Made by a program: the position numbers and the translations under genes
The notes under the pieces: generated by a model
Told to the model about the DNA's origin: nothing
What the model saw: the letters and a program-made list of their open reading frames with translations, nothing else
Databases searched by the model: none
Shown: piece after piece, positions 8,373 through 16,391 of the stretch
Layout: each line of letters opens with the position of its first letter
How positions within the stretch are numbered: position 1 is the first letter of the stretch
NCBI RefSeq assembly: GCF_003350505.1
Contig: NZ_QQAY01000008.1
Location: 62,001-126,000, forward strand
Direction: 5' to 3'
Source of the DNA: Falsibacillus pallidus
Lineage (GTDB): Bacteria; Bacillota; Bacilli; Bacillales; DSM-25281
DNA length: 64,000 nucleotides

Positions 8373-9424
8373 ATAAATACAAGAATCTGCGTTTAGGGAA
8401 GGGCGCCATTTCCTATCTAATTGAAGTAAAGTCGCTGACGAAAATAGGAATCCTGGCGATCATTGCAGTTCTATTATTTACAGTCAGCACGTGTCTTGGC
8501 GACATGAATATCAGTCCATGGACAGTTCTGAAAGTGTTTTTTGGAGGCGGAGAATATTTGGATCGCCTCATAGTCATCGATTTCAGGCTTCCAAGAATCA
8601 TTGTTTCCTTAATCGTTGGGATGGCGCTGGCCGCGGCCGGAGCCATTTTGCAGGGGATGATCCGGAATCCGCTTGCATCCCCCGATGTCATTGGAATTTC
8701 CGGCGGCGCGAGTGCAGCCGTTGTGGCATTCCTGGCCATCTTCAGTGACGCAAACAATGCTTTGACGGTGAGCGTGGAGTGGCTGCCTGTTGCTGCATTT
8801 CTTGGTTCTTCTTTTGTTGCATTTTTAGTATATGTATTGGCATGGAGGAATGGGATATCCCCGATCCGGCTTGTACTTATCGGCATAGGGATTTCCACTT
8901 TGATGCAGGCATTCACTACACTTCTAATGATTTTAGGCCCAATCTATCAAGCAAGCCAAGCGAATATATGGATAACAGGTACAGTGAACGGATCTACATG
9001 GAAAAATGTATGGATAGTTCTCCCATGGACCGTCGTGCTCCTGATTTTTGCTTTTGTGGCTGCAAGGAATATTTCTATACAGGAACTTGGGGAAGATATT
9101 GCGGTGGGAGCGGGAAGCGCCATTCAGAAAAACCGGCTGCTCCTCCTCATGCTCACTACCGGCCTTGTCGGAGGAGCTGTGGCATTTGCAGGCGGCATTG
9201 GGTTTGTAGGATTGATGGCTCCTCATATGGCCAGAAGACTGGTAGGTTCCTCTTTCGGGTTATTGCTTGCTGCCTCTGCCTTTATTGGAGGCATTCTGGT
9301 GATGGCTGCCGACTTGATCGGGCGGACGCTGTTTATCCCATTGGAAGTTCCGGCAGGGGTATTTACTGCTGCGATAGGGGCGCCATATTTCATTTACCTG
9401 CTGTTCCGTATGAAAAACGCTTGA
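8369..9424 (+). CDS. FecCD-family ferric-siderophore permease, second subunit
   Basis: A 351-residue paralogue of the upstream permease with which it should form the heterodimeric channel. It carries R-L-P-R-I-I-V-S-L near residue 74, G-A-I-L-Q-G-M-I-R-N-P-L-A-S-P near 90, and G-G-I-G-F-V-G-L-M-A-P-H near 275. An N-terminal extension of about 30 residues precedes the first helix. The ATPase gene follows after 44 bp. Confidence 0.95.
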   Translation: MNKYKNLRLGKGAISYLIEVKSLTKIGILAIIAVLLFTVSTCLGDMNISPWTVLKVFFGGGEYLDRLIVIDFRLPRIIVSLIVGMALAAAGAILQGMIRNPLASPDVIGISGGASAAVVAFLAIFSDANNALTVSVEWLPVAAFLGSSFVAFLVYVLAWRNGISPIRLVLIGIGISTLMQAFTTLLMILGPIYQASQANIWITGTVNGSTWKNVWIVLPWTVVLLIFAFVAARNISIQELGEDIAVGAGSAIQKNRLLLLMLTTGLVGGAVAFAGGIGFVGLMAPHMARRLVGSSFGLLLAASAFIGGILVMAADLIGRTLFIPLEVPAGVFTAAIGAPYFIYLLFRMKNA

Positions 9425-9468
9425 AGACAATCAATTTTTTATATACCTCTGAAAGGGAGTTTTTATAG

Positions 9469-10290
9469 ATGGAAAACATGATAAGGACTGACTCTTTGAC
9501 GCTTGGCTATGGGAGTTCCGTTATCATTGATGAACTTGATTTGACAATCCCTAAGGGGGAAATCACGGTTTTCATAGGAGGCAATGGCTGTGGGAAATCC
9601 ACGCTGCTTCGATCGATCGCCAGGCTTTTGAAACCCCATTCCGGTTCGATTTTGCTGGATGGAACCTCAATAGCGAAACTGCCGACGAAAGAAGTCGCGA
9701 AGAAAATGGCTATTCTGCCTCAATCCCCTACGGCTCCGGAAGGACTTACGGTGCTGCAGCTTGTCAAACAGGGACGCTATCCTTACCAAACCTGGCTGAG
9801 GCAATGGTCCGAAGAAGATGAAGAAAAAGTGAATGCGGCGTTAAAGGCAACAGGCATGGAGGAATTGAAGGATCGCCAAGTCGATGAGCTTTCAGGCGGA
9901 CAGCGCCAGCGTGCCTGGATTGCCATGACACTTGCCCAGGACACTGACATCATTCTCTTGGATGAGCCTACTACTTATCTGGATATGACGCATCAGATTG
10001 AAATCCTTGATCTCCTTTTTGAGCTAAATGAAAAAGAACAGCGCACAATCATCATGGTCCTGCATGACTTGAACCTTGCGTGCCGCTATGCCCATCATAT
10101 TGTGGCCATAAAAAATCAAAAGGTCTATGCGGAAGGCAAACCGGAAAGGGTCATCAATTGCAGCCTGGTCAGAGATGTTTTTGAAATGGAATGCGAAGTC
10201 ACCATGGATCCGCTTTTCGGCACGCCTTTGTGCATTCCCTATGGAAGAGGACGCTGCATTTTGAAAAAGGCTGAAACGGCAAATGTATGA
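9469..10290 (+). CDS. Siderophore ABC transporter ATP-binding protein (FhuC/YusV type)
   Basis: A 273-residue ABC ATPase that energises the FecCD permeases. Walker A is G-G-N-G-C-G-K-S-T near residues 37-45, the signature is L-S-G-G-Q-R-Q-R near 142, and Walker B is I-I-L-L-D-E-P near 162. The C-terminal tail is cysteine-containing and slightly longer than the catalytic core. In B. subtilis the related YusV serves several siderophore permeases and lies beside yusU, as here. It overlaps the FhuF-like gene by 8 bp. Confidence 0.95.
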   Translation: MENMIRTDSLTLGYGSSVIIDELDLTIPKGEITVFIGGNGCGKSTLLRSIARLLKPHSGSILLDGTSIAKLPTKEVAKKMAILPQSPTAPEGLTVLQLVKQGRYPYQTWLRQWSEEDEEKVNAALKATGMEELKDRQVDELSGGQRQRAWIAMTLAQDTDIILLDEPTTYLDMTHQIEILDLLFELNEKEQRTIIMVLHDLNLACRYAHHIVAIKNQKVYAEGKPERVINCSLVRDVFEMECEVTMDPLFGTPLCIPYGRGRCILKKAETANV

Positions 10291-11053
10291 GGGGTGGACG
10301 AAAGAGGAAGTCGAAGAGCTGAAAAAGTTCCGCTTGATTGATCGAATTCCGGCATCTGCTGCATTTCACCTATCTGATTTTCACACCAGTAGGCATGTAA
10401 GGGAGCGGATCGCGACGACCGGTGGTTCAGGGCGAATCCTAGAGCGGCAGGCAGCAGCGTCCATTTTAGTGAAACGTCTATCTTTTTTGGCGGTCATTTA
10501 TTTTCATAGCATGACGGCATTCAATAGAAGGCCGATCCTGGATGCGGAGAAGATATATGTAGCCGAACATGAAAAAGAAGGTCTGCGGCTCCTCGACTTC
10601 TATTTTGACCAGCCGTCCATGATGCCTTATGATGAAACAATCGACCGTTCGATTTGGCTGAAGGAAGGGTGGGAGTATTTATTCCATGAATGGCTGATGC
10701 CGGTATTTGACGTCTTGAAAGAGGAAGTCCGGATATCAGAATATATTTTATGGGAGAATACAGCCGTATATCTTTATTGGCTTTATGAAACAGTCCTGGA
10801 GGACCGGCCGCAGGCATTGCAGGATTTCGAGGAATTGATCCATCCTGGAGCTTTTCAGCCGAATGGAATGAAAGGGATCAATCCTTTTAATAAATTCTAC
10901 TTTCCGAAATCTTTGAACGGGGATGGGAAGGAAGTACGGATGAGAAAGACATGTTGTCTTTCGTATCTTTCTGATGAAAAAGGGACCCGCTGCCAAACAT
11001 GTCCCTTGTTTTGCCATAATCGAAATCTGGAAAGGGGAGAGAGCCTTGGATAA
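10283..11053 (+). CDS. fhuF: FhuF-like siderophore ferric reductase with C-terminal 2Fe-2S motif
   Basis: A 256-residue protein of the FhuF / siderophore-iron reductase family, which releases iron by reducing the ferric siderophore in the cytosol. The diagnostic element is the C-terminal cluster motif C-C-x11-C-x2-C at about residues 228-243, followed by a further C-H. FhuF of E. coli has x10 in the first gap, so the spacing here is one residue longer. The N-terminal two thirds are helical and variable, as usual. It is co-transcribed with the permeases and ATPase and overlaps both neighbours. Confidence 0.85.
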   Translation: MYEGWTKEEVEELKKFRLIDRIPASAAFHLSDFHTSRHVRERIATTGGSGRILERQAAASILVKRLSFLAVIYFHSMTAFNRRPILDAEKIYVAEHEKEGLRLLDFYFDQPSMMPYDETIDRSIWLKEGWEYLFHEWLMPVFDVLKEEVRISEYILWENTAVYLYWLYETVLEDRPQALQDFEELIHPGAFQPNGMKGINPFNKFYFPKSLNGDGKEVRMRKTCCLSYLSDEKGTRCQTCPLFCHNRNLERGESLG

Positions 11054-11285
11054 GGAATTTAATGAACAATTTGAAGCTTTGATTGAGAAGTACACGGAAT
11101 TATTGACGGGGAAATCTGACCGCCAATTGAACGAAAAGATTGAGAAGTGGGCTTTATATACTTATATCTCCAAGACTATGCCATCATTGGTCAAGCATTG
11201 GAATGGATTATACCCGGATGCGAAGGATGCCATGAAGGAAATCATCATGGAGATCAAGCAGCTGAACGAAGAGCATCGCAGCTAG
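11046..11285 (+). CDS. yusU: YusU-like small protein (DUF2573)
   Basis: A 79-residue acidic, helical protein with no cysteine and no membrane segment. I choose the TTG at 11046, which overlaps the FhuF-like gene by 8 bp and has GGGGAG six bases upstream; an in-frame ATG at 10974 lies deep within fhuF and has no ribosome site. Adjacency to a YusV-type ATPase matches the yusV-yusU arrangement of B. subtilis. The function of DUF2573 is unknown to me; position suggests an accessory role in iron uptake. Confidence 0.7.
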   Translation: MDKEFNEQFEALIEKYTELLTGKSDRQLNEKIEKWALYTYISKTMPSLVKHWNGLYPDAKDAMKEIIMEIKQLNEEHRS

Positions 11286-11293
11286 GATAAATG

Positions 11294-11326
11294 AAAAAAC
11301 TCGCCAGGGAATGGCGAGTTTTTTTA
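11294..11326 (+). terminator. Terminator of the siderophore operon
   Basis: AAAACTCGCC and GGCGAGTTTT form a hairpin with a seven-base loop and a T tract. Confidence 0.9.
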
Positions 11327-11357
11327 TTATGAGCTCGAAGCTGCAGCTGATTTGCTC

Positions 11358-11462
11358 CGAACTTTTGTGTGTAACCGACGAACTTTAGCTATTTACCCCT
11401 CAACTTTTAGGCACAACCGCTCAACTTTTGAGTATAACCGCTCAACTATCCTTATTTGGGGA
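11358..11462. repeat. Five tandem degenerate 21-bp repeats
   Basis: Five consecutive 21-bp units start at 11358, 11379, 11400, 11421 and 11442. Units begin (C/T)(G/C)AACT; units 3 and 4 agree at 16 or more positions and share the pattern TCAACTTTT...ACCGC. The array fills the intergenic space between yusU and glcF, which converge. It is not a CRISPR: there are no spacers. Confidence 0.8.
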
Positions 11463-11510
11463 ATCCTCTCACCTTTTCGACAAAAGTCGGGGCGTGCCAG
11501 TGCTCTGCAG

Positions 11511-12836
11511 CTAGCTTCCTGCAGCTTCGAGCAATAGGTCGGCTATATGGACTGCTTTGATTTTTTGGCTCAATCCTTCTCTTTCGATGCCCAGCTTCAT
11601 TTGGAGGAGGCATCCCGGATTGGCTGTCACGATGACAGCTGCTGCGGTATCATGGACTTTTTCCATTTTGTGATCCAGGATCTGCATGGACATTTCGGAT
11701 TCTACTATGTTATAAATCCCGGCAGAACCGCAGCAGCGATCTGCACCTTCCATTTCCTTAAACACAATCCCCTCAATCGCTTGGAGGAGCATGCGCGGTG
11801 CAGAAGCGGTCCCCATTACATTTCTTAAATGACAGGAATCCTGATAGGTGACCACTTGCGATGGAAGTTTTAACGATCTGTTCTCAGTAAATTTTAAATC
11901 GGCCAATATTTGAGAGATGTCCTTCAATTTTGACTTGAATGAGACAGCCCGCGAATGCCAATCAGGTTCCTCTATCAATAAATGATCGTAGTCAATCAGA
12001 AAGGCGCCGCATCCGCCAGCGTTGGTAATGATATAATCGGCTCCTGTCTGTTCAAATGCTTCTATATTCTTTTTCGCCATTTGTTTTGCACGGTCTTTTT
12101 CGCCGCTGTGTCCGTGAAGGGCTCCGCAGCAGGCTTGATTGTCGGGAATGACCAATTCGCAGCCAGCCATCTGCAGGAGTTTCAGGGTGGCGTTATTTGT
12201 TTCAAGGAACATCGTATCCATCAGACAGCCCGTGAAAAATGCCGCTTTTGCTTTCGGAGTTCCTTCTGCATTCAGGTGCTTAGGCCTGTTCTTCATTTCT
12301 TTCATAGAAGGGACGCGCGGCAGCACTTTTTCCATGGAAGCTAAATGGTCAGGGAACAATTTCATGAATCCGATTTTTCTTACCGTATGTTGAAGGCCGG
12401 ACCGTTGATAGAGCCCCAGAAGGTTCACCGCATGCCTCATGCGCTCCTGATGAGGGAACAGTCCTTCAAATACCATTTTTCGTGTCCATTTCACCGGCAT
12501 GGAGTGCTTCTTATTTTGGTTAATGATATCTCTCGCTTGTTCGAGCAAGTGCCCGTATTTTACTCCGGATGGACATACCGGTTCGCAGGCACGGCAGCCT
12601 AGGCATAAATTCAGGGAACGCTCGACATCCTCATCAGGTTCGATCAATCCGTCGACAACCGCCTTCATCAAGGCAATGCGTCCTCTTGGCGAATGGGATT
12701 CCTGGAATCCCGATTCGATGTAGGTTGGGCAGGATGGAAGGCAGAATCCGCATCTCATACAGTTTAACAGCTCATCTTCATCCATCTTTTCTTTGAACTT
12801 TTGCTGAATGATTTCTTGTTCTTTTACTGTGGTCAT
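11511..12836 (-). CDS. glcF: Glycolate oxidase iron-sulfur subunit GlcF
   Basis: A 441-residue protein (YsfD type) that passes electrons from the flavin subunit GlcD to the respiratory chain. Two 4Fe-4S motifs lie near the N-terminus: C-M-R-C-G-F-C-L-P-S-C-P near residue 21 and C-L-G-C-R-A-C-E-P-V-C-P near 73. Two CCG domains follow, with C-C-G-A-L-H-G near residue 236 and C-C-G-S-A-G near 367. The start overlaps the end of glcD by 4 bp. There is no GlcE-like gene, as in B. subtilis ysfCD. Confidence 0.93.
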   Translation of the reverse strand: MTTVKEQEIIQQKFKEKMDEDELLNCMRCGFCLPSCPTYIESGFQESHSPRGRIALMKAVVDGLIEPDEDVERSLNLCLGCRACEPVCPSGVKYGHLLEQARDIINQNKKHSMPVKWTRKMVFEGLFPHQERMRHAVNLLGLYQRSGLQHTVRKIGFMKLFPDHLASMEKVLPRVPSMKEMKNRPKHLNAEGTPKAKAAFFTGCLMDTMFLETNNATLKLLQMAGCELVIPDNQACCGALHGHSGEKDRAKQMAKKNIEAFEQTGADYIITNAGGCGAFLIDYDHLLIEEPDWHSRAVSFKSKLKDISQILADLKFTENRSLKLPSQVVTYQDSCHLRNVMGTASAPRMLLQAIEGIVFKEMEGADRCCGSAGIYNIVESEMSMQILDHKMEKVHDTAAAVIVTANPGCLLQMKLGIEREGLSQKIKAVHIADLLLEAAGS

Positions 12837-14245
12837 CGTGAAACCACCACCCGCTTCCGGGATTCCTTGGCAAACACCTTGCCTGGATTCAGGATGTTGG
12901 AAGGATCAAGAGCTCCCTTGATGGCTTTCATGGCAGCAATTCCTTCTTTCCCAAGTTTCCATTCCAAATATGGGGCTTTCATCATTCCGACACCATGTTC
13001 GCCGGTGATCGTTCCGCCGAGTTCGATTGCTTTTGCAAAAATTTCAGCAAAAGCCGATTCTACTCTTTCCATTTCCTCGTGATTTCGTGCATCGGTCGGG
13101 ACAGTAGGATGAAGGTTTCCATCCCCTGCATGTCCGAATGTGCATATATTCAACTTATACTTTTCACCGATTTCATTGATGGCCATTACCATATTTGAAA
13201 TCTGCGACCTTGGAACCGTGGCATCTTCTAATATCGTTGTCGGCTTCAGCCGGGCAAGCGCGGAAAGAGCAGATCTCCTAGCTGTGCGGAGCGCCTCTGC
13301 TTCTGATTCGGTTTTGGCCATTTCAACGGATACTGCATCTTCCTGAAGGCAGATATCCATCATCAGTTTGATATCTCTTTCCACGAGTTCTTCGGGACCG
13401 TCCTGTTCAATAAGAAGTACTGCCTTGACATCAGTTGGCAGGCCAATCTTGGCAAAATCCTCTACTACTTTTAATGTAGGCTGATCAAGGAACTCGAGTG
13501 TAGCAGGAATGATTTGTTTTGAAATGATTGAAGATACGCTTCTTGCAGCGGCTTCCATGTCTTGATAGAGAGCAAGCATTGTCTTTTTCGACTGTGGGAT
13601 AGGAATGAGCTTCAAAATTGCTTCGGTAATGATGCTCAATGTGCCTTCAGAACCGACAAATAATCGGGTCAAATCGTAGCCCGCTACATCTTTCGCCAGT
13701 TTTCCGCCCGTCCGTATGATGTCCCCGTTTGCCATGACAGCTTCTAACCCCAAGACATAATCCCTTGTTACACCATACTTCAAACCGCGAAGCCCGCCTG
13801 AGTTTTCATTGATATTGCCGCCGATGGTCGATATTTTCATAGAACTTGGATCAGGGGGATAGAAAAGTCCTTCCTTTTCAACATGCTGAATTAAATCCTG
13901 CGTGATTACCCCGGGCTGAACGGTGATCGTCAGATTTTCTTTATCCAGATCTAAAATTTTGTTCATATGCTTAAATAATAGAACGAGCCCGCCTTCGGAC
14001 GGTGTCGTTCCCGCACAGAGGTTAGTGCCTGAGCCCCGAGGGACAATAGGAATCTTGTATTCCTGGCAAAGCTGGACGATTTCTGAAACTTCCCTTGTAT
14101 TTCTTGGTGCTGCGACGGCATCTGGCATGGACTGGAAGCCTGGGGTGGCATCGTAGGAATAAACCAGCCTTCCTGCTTTAGTTGCATCTACGTTTTCTTT
14201 ACCGACAATAGCCTGCAGTTTTTCAATAAAAGAATGATCCATCAT
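12833..14245 (-). CDS. glcD: Glycolate oxidase FAD subunit GlcD
   Basis: A 470-residue FAD-linked oxidase of the vanillyl-alcohol oxidase fold (YsfC type). The PCMH FAD domain includes P-R-G-S-G-T-N-L near residue 69, then G-G-N-I-N-E-N-S-G-G near 136 and G-S-E-G-T-L near 193. The C-terminal cap carries F-G-H-A-G-D-G-N-L-H-P near 372 and G-E-H-G-V-G near 422, typical of GlcD and D-lactate dehydrogenases. It should oxidise glycolate to glyoxylate. D-lactate or another 2-hydroxyacid cannot be excluded as substrate, but pairing with GlcF and a CdaR regulator favours glycolate. Confidence 0.93.
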   Translation of the reverse strand: MMDHSFIEKLQAIVGKENVDATKAGRLVYSYDATPGFQSMPDAVAAPRNTREVSEIVQLCQEYKIPIVPRGSGTNLCAGTTPSEGGLVLLFKHMNKILDLDKENLTITVQPGVITQDLIQHVEKEGLFYPPDPSSMKISTIGGNINENSGGLRGLKYGVTRDYVLGLEAVMANGDIIRTGGKLAKDVAGYDLTRLFVGSEGTLSIITEAILKLIPIPQSKKTMLALYQDMEAAARSVSSIISKQIIPATLEFLDQPTLKVVEDFAKIGLPTDVKAVLLIEQDGPEELVERDIKLMMDICLQEDAVSVEMAKTESEAEALRTARRSALSALARLKPTTILEDATVPRSQISNMVMAINEIGEKYKLNICTFGHAGDGNLHPTVPTDARNHEEMERVESAFAEIFAKAIELGGTITGEHGVGMMKAPYLEWKLGKEGIAAMKAIKGALDPSNILNPGKVFAKESRKRVVVSR

Positions 14246-14274
14246 CTTTTCCTCCGATCAATTTTCATATATTA

Positions 14275-14280
14275 AGTATA
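14275..14280 (-). promoter_or_regulatory. Probable -10 of the glcDF transcript
   Basis: TATACT on the minus strand lies about 30 bp before the glcD start. No matching -35 is present 17 bp upstream, which fits an activator-dependent promoter under the adjacent CdaR-type regulator. Confidence 0.4.
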
Positions 14281-14316
14281 GGAAACGAAGAGGCGGGAGG
14301 CTATGTGGATTCGCAC

Positions 14317-14345
14317 AAAAAATCCCCCGTTATCAGGGGAAAAAT
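14317..14345 (-). terminator. Terminator after the CdaR-type regulator gene
   Basis: TCCCC and GGGGGA pair around a seven-base loop and run into six T on the minus strand. It implies that glcDF has its own promoter. Confidence 0.8.
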
Positions 14346-14348
14346 TAG

Positions 14349-15443
14349 TTATTCATCCAAAAATGAGAGAGCAAGATACAATGTGACAAGATCCTTGGCT
14401 TTTCGTGGGTGAAGAGATGTGAGCTGTTCAATTTTCTTGAATCTGTAATGAAGGGTATTGATATGAATGTGCGCAGCGTCAGCAGTATTGGTGAAGGACA
14501 TATCATTTTCAAAAAACAGCCGAAGAGTCTGAATCAATGCTGGCTGAGTATTTAATTGTCCGATCGTTCGGGAAAGGAATGCTTCTTTGATGTCTGGACG
14601 TATCGATTGTGTGAGCATTTCCAATGTCAATTGAGATTCAAAGACTACTGGCTCCATAGTATTGGCAGATGCAAGCGCTCTTTCCGCTTCCCGATAGGAA
14701 GCTTTCATCGATGCTGAATCCCTTATAGATCCCACACCCATAAAGAGTGGGGTTGAGAGTTCCCGCTCGAGAAAGGATTTTAAGATTCCCAGTTCTTTTA
14801 AGGCCGCTTCCTCAGAACGGCTTTCATCCATGTCGAGAATAGCCACAAGGCGGTCATTGCCCCAGCGCACCAAAGTACTGAAGGGATGGTGGTCATTCCA
14901 TTTGGAAATAAGATGGGTTGGGATAGGCAGTTTTTCTCCAGGGATCTTTAATAACGCCAGTTGATGGCTGTGCTGCAAGTCAATCCCTAATACAGCAGCA
15001 CGATTATGGAAAGATTCATCCCGGTCCTGCAGCTCGATCCAATCAAATATGAATGCCTCTAGAGTACGTACTTCCAGATTTAATTCTTCTATGTAAAAGT
15101 TCTCTTGAATAATCAGCTCGGTCATTTTCTTTAATATCTCACCGAAAGGCGATACTTTTTCTGGATTTCCTGTAATCCCGATGACGCCAGCCGTTTTGTC
15201 TTGAAAAAAAACAGGGAGATTGATGCCCGGTTTGACCCCAATCCATCTGGATGCGTCTTTTTCAGTGATGATGATGGACTTTTTCTCGCTGCATGCAAAT
15301 AAGGCCCCTTCATGGAACTGTCCAATCCTGCTTTTATCCGTTCCGGCAATGATGGTGCCTTCGGGGCTGACCACAATGATTTCTTCATCCAGCAGCCTTC
15401 GGACGTCCTGGACGATCTTATTGGCAAGATTCTTTGAAAGCAA
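14349..15443 (-). CDS. CdaR/PucR-type transcriptional regulator of glycolate use (YsfB-like)
   Basis: A 364-residue regulator. Residues 1-135 match the sugar-diacid recognition domain (L-A-N-K-I-V-Q-D-V, then V-V-S-P-E-G-T-I-I-A). A middle GGDEF-like region is followed by a C-terminal PucR helix-turn-helix with H-I-N-T-L-H-Y-R-F-K-K-I near residue 327. The TTG start has AGGGGG eight bases upstream. Position directly upstream of glcDF and its B. subtilis parallel (ysfB-ysfCD) point to activation of glycolate oxidase, with a hydroxy- or diacid as the likely effector. Confidence 0.88.
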   Translation of the reverse strand: MLSKNLANKIVQDVRRLLDEEIIVVSPEGTIIAGTDKSRIGQFHEGALFACSEKKSIIITEKDASRWIGVKPGINLPVFFQDKTAGVIGITGNPEKVSPFGEILKKMTELIIQENFYIEELNLEVRTLEAFIFDWIELQDRDESFHNRAAVLGIDLQHSHQLALLKIPGEKLPIPTHLISKWNDHHPFSTLVRWGNDRLVAILDMDESRSEEAALKELGILKSFLERELSTPLFMGVGSIRDSASMKASYREAERALASANTMEPVVFESQLTLEMLTQSIRPDIKEAFLSRTIGQLNTQPALIQTLRLFFENDMSFTNTADAAHIHINTLHYRFKKIEQLTSLHPRKAKDLVTLYLALSFLDE

Positions 15444-15500
15444 CGCTATTCCCCCTAATCACGTCGATCATGTTTTTACTATAGCGTATAGGATGAAAAT

Positions 15501-15534
15501 AAAAAAGCTTACCGGATTTAAAATCCGATAAGCT
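15501..15534 (-). terminator. Terminator after the coat-protein genes
   Basis: On the minus strand AGCTTATCGGATTT pairs with AAATCCGGTAAGCT and is followed by six T. Confidence 0.85.
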
Positions 15535-15542
15535 GTCTGTTC

Positions 15543-15878
15543 CTATTGTAGATGTGTCCCATATGGGAATTGGGAAGAATATGACTGATGTTTCTGGCTG
15601 GATTGCTGCAACTTTTGAAGTTCGGCTTGATCAAGCTTGTACCAGCCTTTTTGATACATCGTATTGAACAGCTGCCTCTGCGCATTTTGCGTTTCAGTAA
15701 AAATGGCAAGCAGGTCTTGATACAGCGCGTCATGGCTCGCTTCATTCAAAGCTGTGCAATAAGATGCCGTCATATATTTTTCCATTGCAAGGACATCATT
15801 GATCAAGTCCCTGTCATTCATCTGCGGCGTTTGGGGAATAGGTACGGTATTTTGCGTGTTTTGTTGTTGGTTTTGCAT
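15543..15878 (-). CDS. yusN: CotF-family spore coat protein (YusN-like)
   Basis: A 111-residue protein with a Gln/Asn-rich N-terminus, then a CotF-like helical bundle: D-R-D-L-I-N-D-V-L-A-M-E-K-Y-M-T near residue 22 and the closing Y-Q-K-G-W-Y near 79. A GGGGTGAT site precedes the ATG. It lies 11 bp after another CotF-like gene, so both are probably one transcript made late in sporulation. B. subtilis YusN occupies the same position next to yusM. Confidence 0.8.
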   Translation of the reverse strand: MQNQQQNTQNTVPIPQTPQMNDRDLINDVLAMEKYMTASYCTALNEASHDALYQDLLAIFTETQNAQRQLFNTMYQKGWYKLDQAELQKLQQSSQKHQSYSSQFPYGTHLQ

Positions 15879-15889
15879 AAGATCACCCC

Positions 15890-16138
15890 TTACATGGATT
15901 GGTTGTTGTTTTGGACATGGGCATTCAAGTGGGCAAGGATTTGCTCATAATGGCGCTGATGCATCTGCCCGCACTGGTCGATAACGTTTTTAAGCTGCTG
16001 ATCCTGGCAATGTTCTGCAGCGGAATGGGCTTTTTTCATCGCTAATAAATTCCAGGAGAGCATATCGTTAATGTACATAGAGTCTTTTGAAGTAAGAACA
16101 GATGGCGGCGTCTGCATCTGATTTTGCGGTTGCAGCAT
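15890..16138 (-). CDS. Small CotF-like spore coat protein
   Basis: An 82-residue protein with a Gln-rich start and helical core D-S-M-Y-I-N-D-M-L-S-W-N-L-L-A-M-K-K, a shortened CotF-type bundle, ending in Asn/Gln-rich sequence. The ATG at 16138 has GGAGG seven bases upstream; an in-frame ATG far upstream at 16270 lacks a ribosome site and would add an unrelated basic segment. A Spo0A-box-like TTTTGTCGAA on the minus strand (16208-16217 region) lies about 70 bp upstream. The family suggests a coat structural role. Confidence 0.75.
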   Translation of the reverse strand: MLQPQNQMQTPPSVLTSKDSMYINDMLSWNLLAMKKAHSAAEHCQDQQLKNVIDQCGQMHQRHYEQILAHLNAHVQNNNQSM

Positions 16139-16339
16139 AATTTTTCCTCCTTGTTGTGTAATCCATCCATTATCTTGCCTAAAAAGATGATGAATATGCG
16201 GAGAATCTTCGACAAAAAGAGATAAAATTCTGTTTTTTCTACGATAAAAACTATATCCAAAGTTTTTCATAAATGATAAAATAAAAGTGTTGTTATGATG
16301 TAATTGATTATTTTAATATAATTATTTTTTTGCCATTGA

Positions 16340-16353
16340 AGTAAGCGTTTACA
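16340..16353 (+). promoter_or_regulatory. Catabolite-responsive element (cre) upstream of proline dehydrogenase
   Basis: AGTAAGCGTTTACA differs from the cre consensus TGWAANCGNTNWCA only at the first base. It lies about 40 bp before the proline dehydrogenase start, so CcpA should repress the gene when preferred sugars are present. Confidence 0.75.
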
Positions 16354-16391
16354 CATGCATCATTTAGATTGATAGTTTAGGAGGAACCACC

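Noticed and set aside
8779-9468. A 229-codon cysteine-rich frame within the second FecCD permease
   Set aside because: Frame-shifted shadow of a clear permease gene; no ribosome site.
11358-11462. Possible CRISPR-like array
   Set aside because: The 21-bp units are contiguous with no spacers and no cas genes occur nearby.
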